A stretch of 64,000 nucleotides of DNA from Geminocystis sp. GBBB08 (GTDB lineage: Bacteria > Cyanobacteriota > Cyanobacteriia > Cyanobacteriales > Cyanobacteriaceae): contig NZ_VRZC01000004.1 of assembly GCF_016743215.1 (NCBI RefSeq), forward strand, positions 1 to 64,000, given 5' to 3'. Below the pieces are notes generated by a model that searched no databases, was not told the origin of the DNA, and saw nothing but the letters and a program-made list of their open reading frames with translations. The translations under genes were made by a program, and so were the position numbers. Of this stretch, positions 1 through 8,603 are shown one piece after another (the stretch's first letter is position 1; the number at the start of each line of letters is the position of its first letter).

Positions 1-68
1 TTTTTTTGTGGCAAAAGCGTCTTAATTAAATCCCATTCTTCATCTGTGAGACTACTAGAGTAAACCAT
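1..68 (-). CDS. IS5-family transposase, N-terminal fragment cut by window edge
   Basis: Reading leftwards from ATG at 68-66, the 22 visible residues begin MVYSSSLTDEEWDLIKTLLP. This is the typical start of IS5-family transposases with a DUF4096-type N-terminal domain (pattern: SxLTDEEWxxIxPLLP). A purine-rich GGGAAG lies about 10 bases upstream as a likely ribosome binding site. The DDE catalytic region is outside the window, so activity cannot be judged. Confidence 0.85.
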   Translation of the reverse strand, partial: MVYSSSLTDEEWDLIKTLLPQK

Positions 69-91
69 GATAAAAGTTCTTCCCATTTTCT

Positions 92-108
92 TCTATTATT
101 GTAATAGA
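92..108. promoter_or_regulatory. Perfect 7-bp inverted repeat in IS leader
   Basis: TCTATTA (92-98), spacer TTG, TAATAGA (102-108) form a perfect palindrome between the transposase start and the terminal repeat. It overlaps the inner end of the terminal repeat. It could be a transposase or repressor operator, or a small RNA hairpin that limits read-through from flanking genes. Only the symmetry is seen; the function is inferred. Confidence 0.4.
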
Positions 109-122
109 TACCAAATGGGTTC

Positions 123-2215
<2,093 letters not shown>

Positions 2216-2219
2216 ATTG

Positions 2220-3017
2220 ATGAAAAAAGTCGCTTATTTGTATTTATTGTCACCTTTACACACTGGTGGAGCGAGTCAAGAAGGTAATGTTGTGGCCATT
2301 GCTAGAGAAGTTCATACAGAACTACCTTACGCTCCTTCTAGTACAATGAGAGGAAGATTAAGAGCCACTACGCCTGATGATCAAAAAAATATACTCTGGG
2401 GTAATACCCTTGAAGATGTCACCGCAGGTAATGACGGTAATTTAACTCAGGGGTTATTATGGGTTGGGGACGCTTCAATTTTATGGTTTCCCGTTCCCTC
2501 TTTAAGTCATGGCATCGTTTGGATAACATCACCTTTTTTGTTAAGACGTTGGTTAAGATTAATTGACACAGATTTAAACTTACCCTCAGTTGGTAGTTTT
2601 AGTCATCAAGAAAACAATCAAAATCTTTACCTTAAAGATGCTGTTTTTCAATCTTCTGAATTAACGGGTTGGCATAATTGGCAACAATATATCCCCAATG
2701 GTAATGATGAAGTCGAGACTATTTCTAAAGTTTTAGTACTTTCCGATCAAGATTGCCAAATTTTAATTCAATCTAGTTTGTGGCGACAGGTAAAAATAAA
2801 ACTGGATAACGATAAACAAGTTGATGGTGGTTTCCGTTATGAAGAAGCTATACCCCCAGAAACTTTAATGTTTTTTCCTTGGGGTCTAACGACTGTAGCT
2901 AATGGCAATGCTACTAATGCTATTTCATCTTGTCAAACAATTATTCAAAACAATGATTGGCAATTTGGCGGACAAGAAAGTTTAGGTCGTGGATTTGTTG
3001 AACTATGGAGTAATTAA
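2220..3017 (+). CDS. cmr4: Type III-B CRISPR RAMP protein Cmr4, probable slicing-deficient variant
   Basis: Cmr4 is the Cas7-like backbone subunit that polymerises along crRNA and normally cuts target RNA at 6-nt intervals. The protein (265 residues) starts YLYLLSPLHTGGASQEGN, then has the RAMP beta-hairpin with a SSTMRGRLR segment and ends with the glycine-rich GGQESLGRGF motif. In the well-studied Pyrococcus protein the catalytic Asp is residue 26, in a GVVDxPIxRE loop. Here the matching loop reads NVVAIAREVHT and residue 26 is Ala (codon 2295-2297). That alignment was made by eye. ATG at 2220 was preferred over TTG at 2217. The cmr3 stop lies at 2213-2215. Confidence 0.92.
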   Translation: MKKVAYLYLLSPLHTGGASQEGNVVAIAREVHTELPYAPSSTMRGRLRATTPDDQKNILWGNTLEDVTAGNDGNLTQGLLWVGDASILWFPVPSLSHGIVWITSPFLLRRWLRLIDTDLNLPSVGSFSHQENNQNLYLKDAVFQSSELTGWHNWQQYIPNGNDEVETISKVLVLSDQDCQILIQSSLWRQVKIKLDNDKQVDGGFRYEEAIPPETLMFFPWGLTTVANGNATNAISSCQTIIQNNDWQFGGQESLGRGFVELWSN

Positions 3018-3032
3018 TTAGGAGTAAAAATT

Positions 3033-3443
3033 ATGTTTTATGATCCTCGCAGTATTTCTAGCAAAGTATATCACAATCTACAGAATTTAAAAGATCAAAC
3101 ACCAACAGCAACAGATCAACAAGAACAAAAAAGCCAAAGTGTAGAACTATATAATTACGTTGCAACTTGGGGATTATTTCGTCTTAAAGCAGAACAAAAA
3201 GCCCTTAATCAAGAACAAAAGAAAAAAGTAGTTAAATGCTTCTTTGAAACTTTAGAGCAAATAGCTTTCCCTGATAATAATAATCAACAATTATCGAGCA
3301 ATTCAGGTTTAAATTATCTTTCCAGTCCGACAATGAATACTTCCAAATATTTAGGATTAACTGGATTAGCTTTACAAGTAGCTCGTGAATTTGCATTTTG
3401 GGCAGAAGCTATTTATCCTAAAGAAAAAAAGAAAAAAAAATAA
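3033..3443 (+). CDS. cmr5: Type III-B CRISPR small subunit Cmr5
   Basis: Cmr5 is the small, mostly helical subunit (Cas11 type) lying along the inside of the Cmr filament. At 136 residues it has the expected size. It is helical, with a conserved central VELYNYVATWGLFRLKAE segment and a C-terminal helix containing ALQVAREFAFWAEAIYPKEK, as in Cmr5. It follows cmr4 by 15 bases with GGAG at 3021-3024 as ribosome binding site. The C-terminus is a run of lysines (KEKKKKK) encoded by an A-rich tract, which is prone to slippage. Position between cmr4 and the cmr6-cmr1 gene supports the call. Confidence 0.88.
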   Translation: MFYDPRSISSKVYHNLQNLKDQTPTATDQQEQKSQSVELYNYVATWGLFRLKAEQKALNQEQKKKVVKCFFETLEQIAFPDNNNQQLSSNSGLNYLSSPTMNTSKYLGLTGLALQVAREFAFWAEAIYPKEKKKKK

Positions 3444-3496
3444 ATGCAGTTATTTTGTGATTATTAGTTTTTTATTAGTTTTGAGGAATATTGATT

Positions 3497-5317
3497 ATGC
3501 TAAATAAACCTTCTCCGTGGCGAACAGGCGTTGATATAGAACCTAGTAAAGATGCTAGTTTTATTGAATATTTACGCTGGATGCGAGTTAAATCAAATAA
3601 TGGAACAGAAGACAGTGGTACAATTTTGCAATTGTTTGAAAAAATAGAATCTAGCGATTATTCTGAGACTTTAAAAAGATTAACAAAAAGAACTCAAAAA
3701 CTAGCTCATTTGTCTTTAAAAGTGGGATGCCCTTGGCGAATTCGTGTAGGGGGTACAAAAGGAGTTGAATCCATGCTTTTACCCGCTTTTGACGCTTTGG
3801 GAATCCCTTATATTCCTAGTACTACCCTCAAAGGAATTGCACGGGAAATGGCGAAACAAGACAAAAATTTAACCGATAGCGATATTATCAGGATTTTTGG
3901 AGATATTGAGACCGAGTCTTGTATGGGAAACGTTACTTTTTTAGATGCCTACCCTCTGCCTGGAAGTAATAAAAAAGGTGGGTTGTCAGTTGATATGGCT
4001 AATTCTATATGGAAGTGGAATGATAATAGTCCACCACAATATAATACTAATTCAAATACTTTTCTTTCTCTTTTAAAAACAATTTTTGTTATTGGTTTAA
4101 GAAAAAACTCTGACTGTACAGATCAAGATTTTGAGACGGTAAGAGATTTATTGATTAAAGGATTAACTCAAGGAATCGGCTCAAGGGTTAATAGTGGTTA
4201 TGGAACATTGAAAGCTATTGACGAAAAACTGAAATCTAAAATTGTTCCCAAAAAAACTATTATCAAAGTGGGATTTGATTTAGAAGGACAATTAATTCAT
4301 GGTGGACAAAAATTTATTGGTTGGAATCTCACTCAAAATGGTAATAATTGGAAACCACCGGGCAAACCTGAGTCAGAAGTTCGTCCTATTGCTTTTCGAT
4401 CAATGTTACGTTATTGGTTTCGTTGTTTAGCTTTAGGAGTTTTAAATCCATCACAGGTAAAAGATTTAGAAATAGAAATTTTTGGGGATATTGAACCAAA
4501 ATCTAATGATAACCAAGCAAGAGCCACCACTGGTTTATTTCGTTTAGAAACAACTGGAAAAGTAGGACAAAAAGAATCAACTAAAAAAGAATCAGGTTTT
4601 GTTTATGGGAAATTAAGTATTCGTCATAATACCTATTCATATCGTTTAGAAAGAAATAAAAAAGAAGCATTAGAAAATATTTTGCAAAGTCTCACTTGGT
4701 TAATGTTTCATTTAGGCGGAATTGGACAAGGTGCGAGAAGACCATGCTATAAAAGGACAGATGGTAATCCTCCTTGGCGTGGTTCAAATCTAATGCCTCC
4801 AAATTCAGAAATAAAAGAAGGTGATAATTTTTGGAGTTTACCTGCAAACTTATCAGATTTTCAAACACAATTTCGACAGCAATTAAAAACTTTTTATCAG
4901 TCTTTAGCTAGTTTTGGCAATTTACCAATTAATTATAGTCATTCTCAGTTAAAAACTGTCAATTCATCACAAGATTGGATGGAAGCAATCGATAAAAATT
5001 GTTCTATCATTATTTGTAAAGGTAATTCTAGGAATCATAAACCTTTTGCTTTATCTATTTTGCATAGTGAAGATTTTAAAATTGAGAAAACTAGAAAAAG
5101 AAATGGCAAAGAAGAAAAATATTTAGATTATGATCCTCAATTATGTGGTTCAACCCGTCAACCTTCACCTATTTGGATTCGTCAATTAAATTATGTTGAA
5201 GGAATTGACTATCAAGTTGTTACTGTTTTTGGTGCTACAAGTGGAAAAAGACAAGAATTTCTGACTAAATTAAGGGAACAAAGCATTCAATACCATCCAA
5301 TTTTTCCATTAAATTAA
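3497..5317 (+). CDS. Cmr6-Cmr1 fusion RAMP protein
   Basis: One 606-residue frame carries two RAMP proteins that are usually separate. Residues about 60-240 match Cmr6: an IPSTTLKGIARE segment, a GNVTFLDAYP segment and the glycine-rich GIGSRVNSGYG loop. Residues about 255-600 match Cmr1: LIHGGQ at the start, the signature RSMLRYWFRCLALG and a second glycine-rich loop GGIGQGARRP. In Cmr complexes these two cap the filament end near the crRNA 3' end, so a fusion is structurally sensible. ATG at 3497 is preferred over TTG at 3491 because GAGG at 3483-3486 is better spaced. The gene ends two bases before xisH. Confidence 0.85.
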   Translation: MLNKPSPWRTGVDIEPSKDASFIEYLRWMRVKSNNGTEDSGTILQLFEKIESSDYSETLKRLTKRTQKLAHLSLKVGCPWRIRVGGTKGVESMLLPAFDALGIPYIPSTTLKGIAREMAKQDKNLTDSDIIRIFGDIETESCMGNVTFLDAYPLPGSNKKGGLSVDMANSIWKWNDNSPPQYNTNSNTFLSLLKTIFVIGLRKNSDCTDQDFETVRDLLIKGLTQGIGSRVNSGYGTLKAIDEKLKSKIVPKKTIIKVGFDLEGQLIHGGQKFIGWNLTQNGNNWKPPGKPESEVRPIAFRSMLRYWFRCLALGVLNPSQVKDLEIEIFGDIEPKSNDNQARATTGLFRLETTGKVGQKESTKKESGFVYGKLSIRHNTYSYRLERNKKEALENILQSLTWLMFHLGGIGQGARRPCYKRTDGNPPWRGSNLMPPNSEIKEGDNFWSLPANLSDFQTQFRQQLKTFYQSLASFGNLPINYSHSQLKTVNSSQDWMEAIDKNCSIIICKGNSRNHKPFALSILHSEDFKIEKTRKRNGKEEKYLDYDPQLCGSTRQPSPIWIRQLNYVEGIDYQVVTVFGATSGKRQEFLTKLREQSIQYHPIFPLN

Positions 5318-5319
5318 CT

Positions 5320-5736
5320 ATGCCTGTTAGAGATATTTACCATAATCCAGTTAAAAATGCTTTAATTAAAGATGGTTGGACAATTACCGATGATCCTTTA
5401 ATATTATCCATTGGCAAAAAAGATGTATTCGTTGATTTAGGGGCAGAAAAATTAATTGCTGCTGAAAAAGAAAATCAAAAAATTGCCGTAGAAATCAAAA
5501 GTTTTATCGGTAAATCCCAAGTTAATGACTTAGAAAATGCGTTAGGGCAATATATTCTATATCACGAAATTTTATTAGAAAATCAAGAGGATAGACTTTT
5601 ATTTTTAGCACTAAAAAAATCAGCCTATGAAGAAATTTTTGAAGAACCGATCGGTAAAATTTTAATAAAAAGAAAGTTACTAAAATTAATTGTTTTTGAT
5701 GAAAATAAGGAGGTGATTTTACAATGGATAAATTAA
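5320..5736 (+). CDS. xisH: XisH family protein (PD-(D/E)XK nuclease-like)
   Basis: XisH was named as a controlling factor for excision of the fdxN element in Anabaena heterocysts, but the family is widespread in cyanobacteria that make no heterocysts. The 138-residue length and start MPVRDIYHNPVKNALIKDGW are typical. A restriction-fold pattern is visible: D in DVFVDLGAEKLIAAEK, then VEIKSF, resembling the D-ExK core of PD-(D/E)XK nucleases. It begins two bases after the cmr6-cmr1 stop, with no clear ribosome binding site of its own, suggesting translational coupling. It overlaps xisI by 13 bases. Its place inside the Cmr operon is the odd point; a nuclease or toxin-like role is inference. Confidence 0.88.
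   Translation: MPVRDIYHNPVKNALIKDGWTITDDPLILSIGKKDVFVDLGAEKLIAAEKENQKIAVEIKSFIGKSQVNDLENALGQYILYHEILLENQEDRLLFLALKKSAYEEIFEEPIGKILIKRKLLKLIVFDENKEVILQWIN
5707..5716 (+). promoter_or_regulatory. Full-length Shine-Dalgarno site for xisI
   Basis: AAGGAGGTGA lies inside the end of xisH, seven bases before the xisI ATG. It is close to a perfect complement of the 16S rRNA 3' end and much stronger than the other sites in this operon. It should give xisI independent and high translation relative to xisH. Confidence 0.7.
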
Positions 5737-6059
5737 CAGAATTTTATAATATTATTTATCCCATTATTAAAGAATATGCAGATTTACCTTATTATGACAA
5801 AAATCTTCAGCATAAATTAGTTATTAGTGATGATCATAAAGATTATTTATTGATGACTATTGGCTGGAAAAATGACGTAAAAATTCATGGTTGTGTTGTT
5901 CATTTAGAAATTATTAACGATAAAATTTGGATTCATCGAGACGGTTTAGAAGATGGCATTGCTGATGATTTACTAAGGGCAGGTATTCCTAAACATGAAA
6001 TTGTTTTAGCTTTTCATCCCCCAGAAATTAGACATTTAACTGAATTTGCTGTTAATTAA
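5724..6059 (+). CDS. xisI: XisI family protein
   Basis: XisI is the usual partner of XisH, encoded immediately downstream in overlapping frames. The 111-residue protein has family hallmarks: a helical N-terminus (LTEFYNIIYPIIKEYA), central DYLLMTIGW, HGCVVHLEIINDKIWIHRDG, then GIADDLLRAGIPKHEIVLAF and the terminal PPEIRHLTEFAVN. The start is fixed by the strong ribosome binding site at 5707-5716. The biochemical role of XisI is not settled. The tight pairing and unequal translation signals fit an effector and inhibitor arrangement, which is inference. Confidence 0.9.
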   Translation: MDKLTEFYNIIYPIIKEYADLPYYDKNLQHKLVISDDHKDYLLMTIGWKNDVKIHGCVVHLEIINDKIWIHRDGLEDGIADDLLRAGIPKHEIVLAFHPPEIRHLTEFAVN

Positions 6060-6106
6060 TTTTGGGAGTTTTTAATTTTTGATATTAATTCAGAGGAAAT
6101 CGTGCA

Positions 6107-6496
6107 ATGGATACCAGAAATAACTATAGCCAAATAATTAAAAAAATTCTTATTTCTTATACCGAAATACCCTACAATGACCTTAATATTAAATTTGAAA
6201 CAGTTTTTGATACAGAGCAAGATCGTTATTTATTAATGCTTGTAGGTAGCGAACAAGTTAATTATCCATTTCCGACTACTAAAAGAGTGCATGGTTGTTT
6301 AATTCATGTAGATATTATTGATGATAAAATCTGGATTCAAAGGGATGGTACAGAAAGAGGTATCGCTACAGATTTATTAGAAGCAGGTATCCCCAAAAAT
6401 AAGATTGTTCTAGCGTTTTATGCCCCTGAAATTAGGGAAGAAACTGGCTTTGCGTTGCTTAATTTCCTCATTCGCATCAAAATTTATCTATTTTAG
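6107..6496 (+). CDS. xisI: Second XisI family protein with altered C-terminus
   Basis: A paralogue of the preceding gene: helical start (YSQIIKKILISYTEIPY), then DRYLLMLVG, HGCLIHVDIIDDKIWIQRDG, GIATDLLEAGIPKNKIVLAF and APEIREETGFA. Family members normally stop within a few residues of this last motif. Here the frame continues for about 14 residues (LLNFLIRIKIYLF), suggesting that a small change near 6450 removed the native end. The region between residues 45 and 55 also has an insertion (EQVNYPFPTTKR). There is GAGGAA at about 6091 before the ATG. It may interact with the same XisH or be a decaying copy. Confidence 0.83.
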   Translation: MDTRNNYSQIIKKILISYTEIPYNDLNIKFETVFDTEQDRYLLMLVGSEQVNYPFPTTKRVHGCLIHVDIIDDKIWIQRDGTERGIATDLLEAGIPKNKIVLAFYAPEIREETGFALLNFLIRIKIYLF

Positions 6497-6541
6497 AATA
6501 AATCTTTTATATTAATTAATATCACTAAGGAGAAATAAATT

Positions 6542-8275
6542 ATGACAGACTTACAAAAAGATAAAGCAGTTTTAGTAGCTAATATTGGTACTTCAGACCT
6601 AGAAATTTATTTAAAAGATGAAAAACAAGATTATGGTTATATTCCATTATGGGATCGCAACCAACCGAATAACGCCGAAGATCAACATGAATTAACAGAA
6701 CAAGAAATTAAAAATTGGAATCAACGAGCCAGTCTAATAAAAGATATATTGTGTCGAGAATTGGATGTTTCTACCAGAGAAGGGAAAGGATTACCTTTTG
6801 AATTTGTAGAATTAACTCAAAAAATAAAAGAAGTATATAATCAAAATAAAGAAACATGGGAAAAGCGGATTTTTGCTAGTCGTTTATTAGGTATTGTACA
6901 AGAAGTTCAAAATAGTTTTGCACTGGAAAAAATTCTTATTTTTGTTTCTAAACAAAACCCCATTTTTGAATCTGATACTTTACATCTTTTTGATATTCTA
7001 CAAAAATGGTTTCAGGATAAATATCAAATACAGTTAATTCCTAAATATATTGATCAGGATATTAATTTGAGTCGAGATCAAGATGCTTTATTTGAATACT
7101 ATTACAAAGTTTTTAAATCCTTCAGTTTAGACTATACAATTCTTCTCAGTCTTAAAGGTGGTACTCCAGCTATGCAAACCGCTTTAAGAACACAATCAAT
7201 CACAATTTCTGTAGAAAGACCTATTATTTTAGTTGATACAGAATTATATATTAAACGTGTTTTTTCTGGTCAACCTTCCCCTGCTTATTTTACTTCTTAC
7301 TGTAATTATATCAAAACCCAAAAATACGAATCTGTCCGCCAATTATTAGCAAGATGGGATTTTGATGGTGCGATGACAATTCTTGAAGATTGGAAAAAAT
7401 ATATTAATAATTTAATCAGACAAAATATTGTTGATCAAGATATTAAAAATAATAAGAGTTTCCTAGAATCAATAATTAAAGTTTTAGATATAACTGTTGG
7501 CTATTTTAATTTAGATAGCTCTGGACAATCACGATTTAAAATTAAACCTCAAGATGATTTAGGAGTTTTAAATAACATTAAACATGATTATGATTGTATT
7601 CTTAATCTTTATACCCAATGTCGAATTTATTGGGAAATAAATCAAGTAGCTAATTTTTTAGCTCGTATGACATCTTTTTGTGAAGAAATTTTACATTTTC
7701 TAATCAAAAAGTTAGATGGAGAAAAGTTTTTTGACAAGCAACAATATCCTGATGACTGGTATTTAGATAAGAGAAAATTTACTAATAATTCATCTCAGCT
7801 ATGGCAATATTTTTCTCAATTAGAAAGAGAAACAAGTAGGACATTTAACAATTGGAACTTCGATTTAAAGCCTAAATATAAATTATCAGGACGTTTTAGT
7901 AAATGGAATTTTGTTAGTGCCTTAATTCGATACAGAAATTATGATGAAGAAAAAACTTCATGGGGTAAAATTACTGATTCGCTAAATAAATTAGACTATT
8001 GGATTGATCAACGTAATAAGTTAATTCACAGTGCTGAGGGAGTTTCTAAAGCTAATATGTCAAAATTATTAGAAAATGATCGAGAACAACAAGATGAAAA
8101 TGCTCTAAATGCTTGTAAAAGAGATGAAATTTTATCTAAAATGACTACCATTACCATTGAAATGAGAAAGATATTAAAACTTCCTGAAACTAATTATATT
8201 GCTTTAGATCAGTCTTATTATATTTATTCTGATGTCAAAGAATGGATAATAAATAAGCTCAGAAATGATAGTTGA
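6542..8275 (+). CDS. CARF-like/HEPN CRISPR ancillary RNase (Csm6/Csx1-like)
   Basis: This 577-residue protein has the layout of a type III CRISPR effector activated by cyclic oligoadenylate. The N-terminus AVLVANIGTSDLEIYL and the later ILLSLKGGTPAMQTALR fit the Rossmann-like sensor (CARF) of Csm6/Csx1 proteins, where a GGTP loop lines the ligand pocket. The C-terminal half is helical and holds WIDQRNKLIHSAEG; Arg491 to His496 is the Rx4H motif of HEPN RNases. It follows the second xisI with AAGGAG before the ATG at 6542 and is clearly in the Cmr operon. The substrate is inferred as single-stranded RNA. Its activator would be made by Cmr2, which is broken here. Confidence 0.8.
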   Translation: MTDLQKDKAVLVANIGTSDLEIYLKDEKQDYGYIPLWDRNQPNNAEDQHELTEQEIKNWNQRASLIKDILCRELDVSTREGKGLPFEFVELTQKIKEVYNQNKETWEKRIFASRLLGIVQEVQNSFALEKILIFVSKQNPIFESDTLHLFDILQKWFQDKYQIQLIPKYIDQDINLSRDQDALFEYYYKVFKSFSLDYTILLSLKGGTPAMQTALRTQSITISVERPIILVDTELYIKRVFSGQPSPAYFTSYCNYIKTQKYESVRQLLARWDFDGAMTILEDWKKYINNLIRQNIVDQDIKNNKSFLESIIKVLDITVGYFNLDSSGQSRFKIKPQDDLGVLNNIKHDYDCILNLYTQCRIYWEINQVANFLARMTSFCEEILHFLIKKLDGEKFFDKQQYPDDWYLDKRKFTNNSSQLWQYFSQLERETSRTFNNWNFDLKPKYKLSGRFSKWNFVSALIRYRNYDEEKTSWGKITDSLNKLDYWIDQRNKLIHSAEGVSKANMSKLLENDREQQDENALNACKRDEILSKMTTITIEMRKILKLPETNYIALDQSYYIYSDVKEWIINKLRNDS

Positions 8276-8326
8276 TATTAATTCTAAATATACTTTCAAA
8301 AGTGATGACGTAAAAATAGAAAAACT

Positions 8327-8554
8327 ATGCTTAATATCGAATATTTAACAGATCAAAATGGTAAAACTAAAGCAGTAGTTATTCCTATTGAATTATGGCA
8401 AAAATTATTCTCTAATAATGCTATAAATTTCGATAATTTAGCTGAATTGATCGAAGATTATTGTTTAAATAAAGCAATGGATGAGGCTAAATTAACTCCT
8501 TTATTAGACAGAGAAAAGGCTTTAAAATTTTTAGAGGAGAACATTAAAAATTGA
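8327..8554 (+). CDS. Small antitoxin-like protein (orphan)
   Basis: A 75-residue protein starting with a pattern common in cyanobacterial Phd/YefM-like antitoxins: an EYLTDQNGKTKAVVIPIELW segment (a strand, then a helix). The C-terminal half is acidic and helical (AELIEDYCLNKAMDEAK). No toxin frame follows; the next 49 bases to the kinase-WYL gene contain stops in all forward frames that I followed. It could be an orphan antitoxin or a small regulator kept with the CRISPR locus. Confidence 0.55.
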   Translation: MLNIEYLTDQNGKTKAVVIPIELWQKLFSNNAINFDNLAELIEDYCLNKAMDEAKLTPLLDREKALKFLEENIKN

Positions 8555-8603
8555 ATATTGTCAAGTACTGAATTTTATCGTTATTTTTCTTAAAGAATTA
8601 ATT

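Larger units (their letters stand above)
1..122 (-). mobile_element. IS5-family insertion sequence, terminal 122 bp
   Basis: The left edge holds one end of an insertion sequence that extends out of the window. It contains the first codons of a transposase read leftwards, a short non-coding leader and a terminal repeat reading GAACCCATTTGGTATCT from 122 down to 106. The next bases, TATA at 123-126, are the probable target duplication, because cmr2 coding sequence begins there. The same 17-bp terminal repeat ends the MITE at 23842-23958, and excision of that MITE supports the same boundary and target. The IS5 call rests on the transposase N-terminus; the rest of the element is not visible. Confidence 0.85.

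Noticed and set aside
5320-6496. fdxN-type developmental excision element
   Set aside because: XisH and XisI are present, but no recombinase (XisF-like), nif gene or element boundary was found.
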